Shown: piece after piece, positions 9,360 through 17,318 of the stretch
How positions within the stretch are numbered: position 1 is the first letter of the stretch
Layout: each line of letters opens with the position of its first letter
Source of the DNA: CAYUVF01 sp964448045
GTDB taxonomy: Bacteria > Bacteroidota > Rhodothermia > Rhodothermales > Salinibacteraceae
DNA length: 64,000 nucleotides
Direction: 5' to 3'
NCBI GenBank assembly: GCA_964448045.1
Contig: CAYUVF010000014.1
Location: forward strand, 1 to 64,000
Translations under genes and position numbers: made by a program
The notes under the pieces: generated by a model
Told to the model about the DNA's origin: nothing
The model's database searches: none
What the model saw: the letters and a program-made list of their open reading frames with translations, nothing else

Positions 9360-9964
9360 TTGCTCTTGCGTGTCAGGCGAAAGGACTGCCGGTGGTACGG
9401 CGTGGGACCGTGCTGTTCGAGCGCGTCGTAGTGCTGCTTCGTCGGGTAGCCCACGTTCGAATCCCAGCTGTACTCGGGGTGCTCGGCGTGGAGTTCGCGC
9501 ATCATGGCGTCACGCGTGGTCTTCGCGATGATCGACGCCGCGGCGATCGACTGGCTTTTGGCGTCGCCCTTGACGAGCGTTTCCATCGGATAGGGCAGGT
9601 CGTCGGGGCCGTGGTTGCCATCGACCAGCACGAAATCAGGTGCGGGCAGGCAGTCGGTAGCAGCGCGGCGCATCGCCTTCATCGCCGCCCAGAGGATGTT
9701 CAGCTCGTCGATCTCCTGTGGCGAACAGATGCCCACCCCGATGCTGATGGCCTCGGCCTCGATCGTTTCGCGCGCTTCGTTGCGCCGCGCCTCCGAGAGT
9801 GATTTGCTGTCTTGTATGGCGGGAATCGATACGTCCGGCGGAAGGATGGCGGCGGCGGCCACAACGGGCCCCGCGAGGCATCCGCGCCCGGCTTCGTCGA
9901 GCCCCGCGATGCGCGCATAGCCTTCGTTCCAGAGGCGGCGTTCGATGTCGAGCAGAGCAGCCAT
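9356..9964 (-). CDS. rnhB: Ribonuclease HII
   Basis: Cleaves RNA in RNA-DNA hybrids and single misincorporated ribonucleotides. The 202-aa protein shows the GLDEAGRGCLAGPVV signature with catalytic Asp23 and Glu24, then FVLVDGNH with Asp115 and the SIIAKTTRD block. Length is normal. It ends sharing the TTAG overlap with aroK and lies downstream of the murF-like gene on the same strand, separated by an AT-rich spacer. Confidence 0.96.
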   Translation of the reverse strand: MAALLDIERRLWNEGYARIAGLDEAGRGCLAGPVVAAAAILPPDVSIPAIQDSKSLSEARRNEARETIEAEAISIGVGICSPQEIDELNILWAAMKAMRRAATDCLPAPDFVLVDGNHGPDDLPYPMETLVKGDAKSQSIAAASIIAKTTRDAMMRELHAEHPEYSWDSNVGYPTKQHYDALEQHGPTPYHRQSFRLTRKSN

Positions 9965-10012
9965 TTAAGATTTTAAATTGGCAATTTTCAATTTCAAATT
10001 TTCAATTCCCAA
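9965..10012. repeat. AT-rich tandem word spacer (CAATTT/AATTTT)
   Basis: 48 bp of alternating AAATTG, CAATTTT, CAATTTC and AAATTTTC words, sharply AT-rich in a GC-rich genome, between rnhB and the murF-like gene. Same style as the other word spacers but with a different word. Confidence 0.5.
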
Positions 10013-11641
10013 TCAGGATTCGTACTGGTCGGGCAGGTCGTTTTCGTAGAGGACGACGTCGCCCGGTTGCAGATACGTTTGCAGAAAGTCCTGCGCGTCG
10101 AACAGCGAATCGAACACCTTCATCCGCTCTGCCGGGAAATCCTGCGCCTGCAGGCCCTCTTGCAGCGGCGCCGTCTGCTCCTCGCCCACGAGCACGACGA
10201 GGTCGAGGTTGCGCTGCGCGATGAAGGTGCCGAGCGAGCGGTTCTCCGTCCACTGCCGATTGCCCAGTTCCACCATGCCCGGCGTGACGATGACGCGCCG
10301 CTCGGCCTCGAACTGGCTCAGGATATCGACGGCGTTGCGCGCGCCGACGGGGTTGGAGTTGAAGGCGTCGTCGATGATGGTGATAGGCCCGTCTTCGCGG
10401 AGTTGCAGCCGATGCTCCACCGGCTCGACGCGCTCGATGGCGTGGGCCATCTGGCGGAGGCGCAGGCCCATCGCGCGGCCCACGGCGACGGCCAGCAGGA
10501 TGTTGAGCACGTTGTGTTCGCCGAGCAGTTGCGTGCTAAACGTCGCTTCGGTGCCGGTGTCATCGGTGACGGTGAACGACGTGCCGCTGGCGTCGTAACG
10601 GATGGCGCGCGCGGTGATCTCTGCCGACGGGTCGCCCTCCACCGACACGCGCCAGATGTCGCCCGAAGCGCGATTTGCCATCGCGGCGACGTGCTCATTG
10701 TCGGCGTTGAGGATGGCGGGGCCGCCGGGGCGCATGTGCGCCAGCAGGGTGCCCTTCTCTTGCGCAATGGCCTCAACCGAGCCCATCGTCTCCAGATGCG
10801 CCACGCCCACCGTCGTGACCACGCCGATGTCGGGTGGTGCGATCTGGCACAGCTCCTCAATGTCGCCCGGATAGCGGATGCCCATCTCCAGCACCAGCAC
10901 CTGATGCTCCGGCTTCAGCTTTTCGTTGACGACGAGGCAGATGCCCATCGGTGTGTTGTACGAGCCTGGCGTGGCGAGAACGTTGTACTTTTGCTTGAGC
11001 AGCTCCGCGATGATGAATTTGGTGCTCGTCTTGCCGTACGAGCCCGTGATGCCGATCACGGTGAGATCGCGGCGGGCGTCCACCGTTGCCCGCGCCTGAT
11101 CTTTGAAGCCCTGCTGGATAGATTGCTCGATGGGTAGCATAGCGAAGGCGCCCCCCAGCACCCAGATGGGCGCGCCGAAGTCGGCCACGAACAGGCCGAG
11201 CAGGCACCAGAAGACGCCGCTCAGATTGCCCGTAGCGTACCCGAAGCCCGCGCCTGCGGCAACCAGCGCTCCGGCGATGAGCCCCGTGGCGATGGTGAGC
11301 CGCGTCATCCGTGCGGTGAAGGCCAGCGGCTTTTTCTCCTTGCTGCGGCGGTACGGCTTGGAGGAGATGAACGCCAGCGCCCAGGCGGGCAGCACGCCGA
11401 GGGCCACCCAAAACGGATCGACGAACGAAAAGCCGACGCCCGCCAGCGCCAGCAATCCGACGCCCGCCATGTGCGATGTTTCGACGAGGGGTGAGCCGGT
11501 GTGGTCGCGGAGCCACTGCACGTACCGGCCCGGCTTGTACGTTTCGAGCTGAAAAATGTGCAGGAAGAACAACAGCCGCCGTGCTATCCGCCATCCGGCG
11601 AACAGCGTGGCGATCACACCGAAAACGTAGATGAAAGCCAT
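10013..11641 (-). CDS. MurF-type Mur ligase with N-terminal membrane domain
   Basis: The C-terminal ~370 residues are a complete Mur ligase: ATP loop GITGSYGKTSTK (197-208), the EMGIRYPGDIEELCQIAPPD block, GEHNVLNILLA, and the substrate-side IDDAFNSNP motif, all closest to MurF (addition of D-Ala-D-Ala to the UDP-MurNAc tripeptide). Unlike textbook MurF (~450 aa, soluble), residues 1-170 hold about five hydrophobic segments with a conserved-looking LETYKPGRYVQWL stretch between the first two, giving 542 aa in total. So the ligase is predicted to be membrane-anchored. An alpha/beta hydrolase lies 86 bp upstream on the same strand. It may be the main MurF or a paralogue acting on another amide bond. 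Confidence 0.82.
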   Translation of the reverse strand: MAFIYVFGVIATLFAGWRIARRLLFFLHIFQLETYKPGRYVQWLRDHTGSPLVETSHMAGVGLLALAGVGFSFVDPFWVALGVLPAWALAFISSKPYRRSKEKKPLAFTARMTRLTIATGLIAGALVAAGAGFGYATGNLSGVFWCLLGLFVADFGAPIWVLGGAFAMLPIEQSIQQGFKDQARATVDARRDLTVIGITGSYGKTSTKFIIAELLKQKYNVLATPGSYNTPMGICLVVNEKLKPEHQVLVLEMGIRYPGDIEELCQIAPPDIGVVTTVGVAHLETMGSVEAIAQEKGTLLAHMRPGGPAILNADNEHVAAMANRASGDIWRVSVEGDPSAEITARAIRYDASGTSFTVTDDTGTEATFSTQLLGEHNVLNILLAVAVGRAMGLRLRQMAHAIERVEPVEHRLQLREDGPITIIDDAFNSNPVGARNAVDILSQFEAERRVIVTPGMVELGNRQWTENRSLGTFIAQRNLDLVVLVGEEQTAPLQEGLQAQDFPAERMKVFDSLFDAQDFLQTYLQPGDVVLYENDLPDQYES

Positions 11642-11727
11642 TCGACTGAGCGAAAGCCCGGTCTGCAGAGGGACGTGAAGCGAGGTGGTCTTAGTCTACC
11701 GGATTTTTGCCCCGGTGTCCATGCCCG

Positions 11728-12534
11728 TCAGGTGTTTTCAAGAAAATAGCGCGTGGCGGCGATCACCGTCTGCGGATCGTCGAGTTGCCCGTAGTGGCCC
11801 GCGCCGTCGAGTTCGACGAGCCCGGCATCGGGGATGGCGTCCTCCAGCGCGTCGACCTGCTGCCGCGAGATCGCCTCATCCTCGGTACCCCACAGGATGA
11901 GCGTTGGCACGTCGATGCGGTGCACGGGGCCGTCGAGATGGTGGGTCACGGTCTTGACGAACGTTTCGCGCATGACACCCTCCAGCACATTATAATCGGA
12001 CGAGCCGAGGGCGCGCCAGACGAGCGAGTGACGCAGCCAGTCGAGCGCCGGGTCGCGTAACGGATCGGGCAGATGCTCGAACGGAGCTTTGAGTGCTTTC
12101 GCCATCTTGGACCGCAGGTGGTAGCGCCAGGTACGCTGCGGCGCAATGCCGGAGGGGCTGATGAGCACGAGCCGACGCACGAGCGCAGCGTGCTCGGGCG
12201 TGCTCGCCATGTACAACCCGATGCGCCCGCCGTTGGAGTGGCCGATGATGGTCACGGCGTCATGGTCCGTTTCCGGTCGGATGCGCTCGGTGATGAACTG
12301 GCGGAGGAGCGCAACGTGTTCGGGTAGGCCCCACGGCTCGGGCGGGGGCGGCGAATGGCCGTGACCGGGCAGGTCGACCAGGTACGTTCGATATGGCGGC
12401 GAGAGCGCCTTCGCGAGCGGACGCATAGCGGCGGTGCTGCTTCCCCATCCGTGCAGCAAAACCAGCGGCTCGGCCTCGGAGGGGCCGGCTACCTCGATAT
12501 TTAATGCGCTATGTCCGAACTTGGAGGAGGTCAT
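11728..12534 (-). CDS. Alpha/beta hydrolase
   Basis: 268-aa soluble hydrolase. The oxyanion region LLHGWG (26-31), nucleophile elbow GHSNGG with Ser100, acid Asp219 in LWGTEDEAIS and His247 in GAGHYGQ form a complete catalytic triad. A cap region lies at about residues 130-205. Substrate unknown; the family includes esterases, haloalkane dehalogenases and meta-cleavage hydrolases. Its position just upstream of a membrane Mur ligase suggests, but does not show, a role in cell-wall or lipid-linked intermediate metabolism. Confidence 0.85.
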   Translation of the reverse strand: MTSSKFGHSALNIEVAGPSEAEPLVLLHGWGSSTAAMRPLAKALSPPYRTYLVDLPGHGHSPPPPEPWGLPEHVALLRQFITERIRPETDHDAVTIIGHSNGGRIGLYMASTPEHAALVRRLVLISPSGIAPQRTWRYHLRSKMAKALKAPFEHLPDPLRDPALDWLRHSLVWRALGSSDYNVLEGVMRETFVKTVTHHLDGPVHRIDVPTLILWGTEDEAISRQQVDALEDAIPDAGLVELDGAGHYGQLDDPQTVIAATRYFLENT

Positions 12535-13027
12535 GCGGTCCAGCGGCCAGTACGCCGGGGGAGCGTGGAAGAAAAAGCAGTGCGGGAAACCATCTGCACG
12601 GAACGGCGTTCCATTGCCTTAGCTTACCCTTCTTCCGGCTTCTGCCGGTCAAGTGGTCTTGTTAAGGGACATGGCTTGAACGTCCCGAGGTGCCGGCGTT
12701 CGTCAAGGCGCTGGCTTTGTGGGCTCTTTTATCGCGCAGGATGCGATTTTGCCTTCATCACCTGTGGCTGACCATCACTTCAAGAACAATTCTTGGATAC
12801 ATCAGCCGCTTGCGATGCATTAAGGAGATGTCTTGGCGGCACCGTTGTGCTGCCGCGTCCTGCCCCAGGCGTTTGGCCCACCCGTAGGGAACGATGCGCT
12901 GCTATGATGGAACCGGCGCGGTCCGCGGCAAGCTGGGGAGGCGCGCTTCAAACGCATTCTGCAGTGGCCGAAACCGCGCACGCCGCGACCTTCGGCCAAG
13001 AGTTGTCAATCATTTGTTGAACCGATT
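12535..13027. other. Long leader/intergenic region before rho
   Basis: 493 bp without a credible gene between the divergent hydrolase and rho. It holds a hairpin TTCCGGCTTCTGCCGG at 12633-12648 (a near copy of one at 53526-53541) and a C-rich, G-poor stretch around 12848-12885 that would suit Rho binding if transcribed as the rho leader. No sigma-70 motif is convincing. Confidence 0.4.
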
Positions 13028-14137
13028 ATGTCTGATAAGTCATTTCGTAGGCTCTTAGAGCTTATTGGGGACAAAAAATACGGCTTCATGCGGGAGTTTC
13101 GTCCGGACCTGCCGAAGGACGACGATGACCCGTTCATGCCGCCCCCCCTCATCCGCAAATTTAACCTGCGCGACGGCGTTCTGATCGAAGGATCGCTCAA
13201 GCCGGGCCGCAAAGGTGGGATGCAGGTCGGTTGGATCGAAACCGTGATGGGGATCGACCCGAAGGAGTGGGCCAAAACCAAGCCCTTCGACTCCGGCGCG
13301 ATCATTTATCCGGAAGAGAAGCTCGACCTCATCACCGGACCCAGCGACGTGTCGATGCGCGTCATCGACCTCGTAGCTCCGCTCGGGAAAGGGCAGCGCG
13401 CCCTGATTGTCTCCCCGCCGCGGGCTGGTAAAACCGTGATGCTGAAGGACATTGCGGCCGGCATCTCGGCGAATCACGAAGAGGTGGAACTCGTGGCGCT
13501 GCTCGTCGACGAGCGGCCCGAGGAGGTCACCGACTTTCGCCGTACGACCGAGGCACAGGTGTTTGCGTCGTCGAACGACCGCGGGGAGGACAACCACGTG
13601 CGCGTCTCGACCCTCGCGTTGGAGTACTCGAAGCGCCTCGTGGAGTTGGGCAAAGACGTCGTGCTCCTGCTCGATTCGCTCACGCGTCTGGGTCGCACGT
13701 TCAACCTATTCGTGAACGGCAGCGGCAAGACGCTCTCGGGTGGCCTCGACGCCGAAGCGCTCAAGGTGCCGCGCCAGATCTTCGGCTCGGCCCGCAACAT
13801 CGAAGACGGCGGCTCGCTGACGATCATCGCGACAGCACTCGTCGAGACGGGCAGCCGGATGGATGAGGTCATCTTCGAGGAGTTCAAAGGCACCGGTAAC
13901 TCGGAGATTGTGCTCGATCGCGATTTGGCCGACAAGCGCATCTTCCCTGCGGTCAACCTGCGCGAGAGCGGGACGCGGAACGAAGAGCGGCTGCTGGGCG
14001 AGCGCATCCAGAAGCATCACCAGCTCTTTCGCGCGCTCAACTCGCGCTCGCCCCAGGAGGCCATGCAAGCGCTGCTGAAGCACCTGCGTAACAGCCCCAC
14101 GAACGTGCACCTGCTCAACGAGCTCGTTCCGGAGTAA
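13028..14137 (+). CDS. rho: Transcription termination factor Rho, short form
   Basis: Hexameric RNA-dependent ATPase that ends transcription. The 369-aa protein has the RNA-binding region (KYGFMREF, PPLIRKFNLRDG, residues 17-50), Walker A PPRAGKT (130-136), the DERPEEVTDFRR block, Walker B LLLDSLTRLGR and the Q/R-loop SGKTLSGG. It starts almost directly at the cold-shock-like RNA-binding domain: the ~45-residue N-terminal helix bundle of E. coli Rho (419 aa) is missing. The reading frame is open back to a stop at 12905-12907, but this offers no ATG or GTG and does not resemble a Rho N-terminus, so ATG 13028 is the start. Confidence 0.95.
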   Translation: MSDKSFRRLLELIGDKKYGFMREFRPDLPKDDDDPFMPPPLIRKFNLRDGVLIEGSLKPGRKGGMQVGWIETVMGIDPKEWAKTKPFDSGAIIYPEEKLDLITGPSDVSMRVIDLVAPLGKGQRALIVSPPRAGKTVMLKDIAAGISANHEEVELVALLVDERPEEVTDFRRTTEAQVFASSNDRGEDNHVRVSTLALEYSKRLVELGKDVVLLLDSLTRLGRTFNLFVNGSGKTLSGGLDAEALKVPRQIFGSARNIEDGGSLTIIATALVETGSRMDEVIFEEFKGTGNSEIVLDRDLADKRIFPAVNLRESGTRNEERLLGERIQKHHQLFRALNSRSPQEAMQALLKHLRNSPTNVHLLNELVPE

Positions 14138-14467
14138 TGTTCAGGGTTCAGAAGCTGTTTGGTGGATGGATGGGAAGCCGAGACACAGCGGGCGATGTCG
14201 CAGAACGGCGCTCAAACGAGCCCTGTAGCGCACCACGGGCATGACCTTCGGCCCGAGCTACCGGGCGAGTGCAGTAACCATTCTGCGCGAGATCCGCGAA
14301 GTCGCAGGGCACAGACCGTCCGCCGAACAGCTTCTCAGGGTTTAGAGTTAGCCAGTGTGCTACCCAGAACCCAGAACCCAGGACCCAGAACCGGCGCGAC
14401 GTTACGAATCGGACGGCTGTGTGTCTAAGGGGATACGTGTGTCTTCTCTGCCGACTCGTATCTTCTT
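14138..14467. repeat. rho-radC spacer with TTCAGGGTT / CCCAGAACC words
   Basis: 330 bp with no gene. The left end (14141-14154) has GTTCAGGGTTCAG, a middle part has CTCAGGGTTTAGAG, and 14365-14392 is a run of four degenerate ACCCAGAACCC words, so left and right parts are complementary in word content. The rest is unremarkable. Confidence 0.5.
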
Positions 14468-15217
14468 ATGGCTTCTGCCTCTGATTCTCCCGACCCCGCC
14501 TCGGGCGAGCCGCCCATTCGGTACCACGTTCCTATCCACCAGTGGGATCCGTCGGACCAGCCGCGGGAAAAGCTGCAAGAGCACGGTCCCGACGTGCTCT
14601 CTGATGCCGAGCTCATCGCGCTCATCTTTGGCACGGGCACGCACACAAGTGCCGGGCCGGTCTCGGCCGTGGAACTGGGCCGCGCGCTGACGCGGGCGTA
14701 CGGTTCGCTCCACGCCATCTCTACCCGCGATCGAAAGGAGTTGATGCGGGTCGATGGCATCGGGCCGGCCAAGGCCGCTAAGCTGATGGCGGCGTTCGAG
14801 ATGGGGCGGCGCGTGGAGTCGCATCAGGACACCGAGCGTGTCCAGGTTTGCTCTCCGGATGACGTCGCCACCGTCTACGGCCCCCGCATGCGCGACCTGC
14901 AGCAGGAGATCTTCAAGGTCGTGATGCTGAACACCGCCAACGTCATCATCGGCGATTACACCACGAGCGAGGGCGGGCTCGCCGCCAGCATCGTGGAGCC
15001 GCGTGCCGTCTTCAAACAGGCCATTCTCGACAACGCCGCGGCCGTCATCTGCCTGCACAACCACCCCTCCGGCAATCCCGAACCCAGCCGCGAAGATATC
15101 CGCATCACCCGGCAACTCGTCGATGCCGGCAAGCTCATGGGCATCCCCGTCCACGACCATCTCATCATCGCGGGCCGCCAGCACACCTCGCTGGCTGAAC
15201 GCGGGGTGATGGAGTGA
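14468..15217 (+). CDS. radC: RadC family protein (JAB/MPN domain)
   Basis: 249 aa: an N-terminal helix-hairpin-helix-like part (LSDAELIALIFGTGT, VDGIGPAKAAKLMAAFEMGRR) followed by the JAB metalloprotease-like domain with the signature LHNHPSGNPEPSREDI, which holds the metal-binding His-x-His and Asp. Despite the name, a repair role is not established; the family is often linked to mobile DNA and competence. Start ATG 14468; preceded by a 20-residue acidic leader. A Y-shaped repeat begins 3 bp after the stop, followed by the GIY-YIG gene. Confidence 0.93.
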   Translation: MASASDSPDPASGEPPIRYHVPIHQWDPSDQPREKLQEHGPDVLSDAELIALIFGTGTHTSAGPVSAVELGRALTRAYGSLHAISTRDRKELMRVDGIGPAKAAKLMAAFEMGRRVESHQDTERVQVCSPDDVATVYGPRMRDLQQEIFKVVMLNTANVIIGDYTTSEGGLAASIVEPRAVFKQAILDNAAAVICLHNHPSGNPEPSREDIRITRQLVDAGKLMGIPVHDHLIIAGRQHTSLAERGVME

Positions 15218-15220
15218 TTT

Positions 15221-15302
15221 GTCATCCCGGACCCCGATCCGGGATCTCCTTGAATGCGCTAGCGCCTTCTCCGTGGAGATCCTGAATCAAGTTCAGGATG
15301 AC
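15221..15302. repeat. Y-shaped hairpin repeat, copy B
   Basis: 82 bp, same structure as copy A: GTCATCC / GGATGAC outer arms, CCCGGAccccgaTCCGGG hairpin, GGATCTCC / GGAGATCC middle stem (perfect) and ATCCTGAatcaagTTCAGGAT hairpin. The middle loop differs from copies A and C. Its right end is 20 bp before the ATG of the GIY-YIG gene, so that gene's upstream region is the repeat itself. Confidence 0.88.
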
Positions 15303-15322
15303 AACGCTTGGAAAAGTTGGAG

Positions 15323-15610
15323 ATGGCCGCGCGAAGCTACTATGTCTACATTCTTGCCAACCAGCACAACACGGTGCTATACGTTGGAATGACGAATGAC
15401 CTGCGGCGGCGGGTCGATGAACACCGCGCAGGAGAAGCGTCTCAGTTCACGTGGAAATACAACGTGAACAAGCTGGTGCATTTCGAGGAATATACGGAGG
15501 TGCAAGATGCCATCAGCCGCGAGAAGCAGCTGAAAAACTGGTGCCGAGCTTGGAAGGAAGCGTTAATCCGGAAGTACAACCCCAGTTTTGATGACCTTTC
15601 GGCGCCGTGA
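15323..15610 (+). CDS. Small GIY-YIG domain protein (UPF0213-type)
   Basis: 95-aa single-domain protein beginning MAARSYYVYILAN. It shows the GIY element as YVYIL, the YIG element as LYVGMTNDLRRRVDEH with the catalytic Arg, and the metal-binding Glu in the ISREKQLKNW helix; the C-terminus is IRKYNPSFDDL. GIY-YIG domains are nucleases in homing endonucleases, UvrC and restriction enzymes; stand-alone proteins of this size occur in multiple copies in many genomes and have no settled function. A TTG at 15308 is an alternative start, but ATG 15323 is better. Its gene is wedged directly after hairpin repeat copy B. Confidence 0.88.
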   Translation: MAARSYYVYILANQHNTVLYVGMTNDLRRRVDEHRAGEASQFTWKYNVNKLVHFEEYTEVQDAISREKQLKNWCRAWKEALIRKYNPSFDDLSAP

Positions 15611-15638
15611 AGATCCACTCGCTCTTCAACCCACGCCG

Positions 15639-15667
15639 TTGATTCAATTCTGCGGAGACGGTAGTTT
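15639..15667 (+). promoter_or_regulatory. Possible promoter for glyS
   Basis: TTGATT (15639-15644), a 17-nt gap and TAGTTT (15662-15667), 78 bp upstream of the glyS ATG. Weak match; only spacing and position support it. Confidence 0.25.
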
Positions 15668-15744
15668 TCTACACCAACAACTTATCTTGCACGACCCGCC
15701 TTCAGCGGCCCCACGCTGATCCCTGAACCGCAACCGCCGAACCC

Positions 15745-17184
15745 ATGAGCGATCTTTTCGACAAAATTGTATCCCTCTGCAAGCAGCGGGGCTTCATCTT
15801 CCAATCGTCCGAAATCTACGGGGGGCTCAGCGCCACGTACGATTACGGGCCGCTGGGCGTGGAGCTGAAGCGCAACGTCAAGGAGCGCTGGTGGGAGGCG
15901 ATGGTCTACCAGCATGACGACATCGTGGGGCTCGACGCGGCCATCTTCATGCACCCGAAGACGTGGGAAGCCTCCGGCCACACCGAGGCGTTCAACGATC
16001 CGCTGATCGACGACAAGGCCTCGGGCAACCGCTATCGCGCCGATGAGCTCATCGAGGACTACATCCGCGGGTTGCGGATGGACGGCGAGCAGGAGCGCGC
16101 CGAGGCCGTGCACAAGCGGCTCGTCCGCGCGCTCAACAGCGACGAGGTGAACGACGCGCTCTACGCCATCATCCAGGACGAGGAGATCCGCGCGCCCGAC
16201 TCGGGTGCGTTCGACTGGACGGAGGTGCGTCAGTTCAACCTGATGTTCGAGACGCACATGGGCCCGGTGGCCGACGAGGGGAGTCAGCTCTTCCTGCGGC
16301 CCGAAACGGCGCAGGGCATCTTTGTCAACTTCCACAACGTCCGCGAGCCGGCGCGCAAGCATGTACCGTTCGGCATCGCGCAGATCGGCAAGGCGTTCCG
16401 CAACGAGATCGTGGCGCGGCAGTTCGTCTTCCGGATGCGCGAGTTCGAGCAGATGGAGATGCAGTATTTCGTCAAGCCGGGCGATGAGCTCGATTGGTAC
16501 GAGACGTGGAAGGAGCGCCGGATGAACTGGCACACAAGCCTCGGCATCCGCCCGGAGAAGCTGCGCTTCCACGATCACGAGCAGCTCTCGCACTACGCCA
16601 ATTCGGCCGTCGATGTCCAGTACGAATTCCCGATTGGTTGGAAGGAGGTCGAAGGCATCCACTCGCGCACGGACTTCGACCTGAGCCGGCACCAGGAGCA
16701 CTCCGGCAAGAAGATGACGTACTACGATCCGTTCGAGCAGGAGAAGTACACGCCGTACGTCGTGGAGACCTCCGTAGGGCTCGACCGCACCATTCTGATG
16801 CTGCTTTCGGATGCCTACTACGAAGAGGAGGTGCGCGGCGATGAGCGCTCGGTGCTGCGCTTCCATCCGGAGATCGCGCCGACCCGCGTGGCCATCTTCC
16901 CGCTGATGAAGAAGAAGGGCCTGCCGGAGATCGCCCACCAGATCGAGGACGACCTGCGCGACCACTTCAACGTGCTCTACGACGAGCGCGGCTCGATGGG
17001 CAAGCGGTATCGCCGCCAGGACGAGGCCGGGACGCCGTTCTGCATCACGGTCGACTTCGACACGCTGGACGACCAGCAGGTCACCGTCCGCGACCGCGAC
17101 TCGATGGAGCAGGACCGCATCGCCATCGACCGGGTCAAGGAGTACATCGACGACAAGACGGCGAACTGGTCGGTGGATGACTGA
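15745..17184 (+). CDS. glyS: Glycyl-tRNA synthetase (alpha2 type)
   Basis: Charges tRNA-Gly. The 479-aa protein is the single-chain dimeric class II form used by archaea, eukaryotes and many bacteria, not the E. coli alpha2beta2 form: N-terminus LCKQRGFIFQSSEIYGG, motif 2 region FRPETAQGIFVNF and QIGKAFRNEI, GLDRTILMLL in motif 3, and an anticodon-binding domain starting at IAPTRVAIFPLMKK. Acidic insertions are modest. It lies between the GIY-YIG gene and the inverted repeat copy C, which begins 19 bp after the stop. Confidence 0.96.
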   Translation: MSDLFDKIVSLCKQRGFIFQSSEIYGGLSATYDYGPLGVELKRNVKERWWEAMVYQHDDIVGLDAAIFMHPKTWEASGHTEAFNDPLIDDKASGNRYRADELIEDYIRGLRMDGEQERAEAVHKRLVRALNSDEVNDALYAIIQDEEIRAPDSGAFDWTEVRQFNLMFETHMGPVADEGSQLFLRPETAQGIFVNFHNVREPARKHVPFGIAQIGKAFRNEIVARQFVFRMREFEQMEMQYFVKPGDELDWYETWKERRMNWHTSLGIRPEKLRFHDHEQLSHYANSAVDVQYEFPIGWKEVEGIHSRTDFDLSRHQEHSGKKMTYYDPFEQEKYTPYVVETSVGLDRTILMLLSDAYYEEEVRGDERSVLRFHPEIAPTRVAIFPLMKKKGLPEIAHQIEDDLRDHFNVLYDERGSMGKRYRRQDEAGTPFCITVDFDTLDDQQVTVRDRDSMEQDRIAIDRVKEYIDDKTANWSVDD

Positions 17185-17203
17185 GCACATACAAATAATA
17201 GTT

Positions 17204-17308
17204 GTCATCCTGAACTCGATTATGGCATCAGTCGCCTGCGGCTCGTGTCAGGATCTCCTTTGGGATGGTGACAAATTCGGGGAGATCCCGGCTCAGGGCC
17301 GGGATGAC
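17204..17308. repeat. Y-shaped hairpin repeat, copy C (inverted, enlarged loop)
   Basis: 105 bp; its reverse complement aligns with copy A over both hairpins and also over the middle loop (GAATnTGnCACnATCC then AAAGGAG), showing true common descent. It differs by a 35-nt instead of a 7-nt loop in the ATCCTGA/TCAGGAT hairpin. It separates the convergent glyS and CoA-transferase genes and may terminate both. Confidence 0.82.
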
Positions 17309-17318
17309 AACCGTTTCC

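Noticed and set aside
9440..9475. Sequence resembling a tRNA T-arm (GTTCGAATCCC)
   Set aside because: It lies inside rnhB and no acceptor stem or anticodon arm fits around it.
12535..13027. Small open frames between the hydrolase and rho
   Set aside because: They overlap on both strands, lack coding bias and do not resemble any protein; treated as leader DNA.
12908..13027. Upstream extension of rho
   Set aside because: The frame is open for 40 codons but has no ATG or GTG and encodes no recognisable Rho N-terminal sequence.
15221..15302. Hairpin read as an ordinary radC terminator only
   Set aside because: The same complex structure recurs elsewhere in both orientations with homologous loops, so a simple terminator does not explain it, though it may still terminate.
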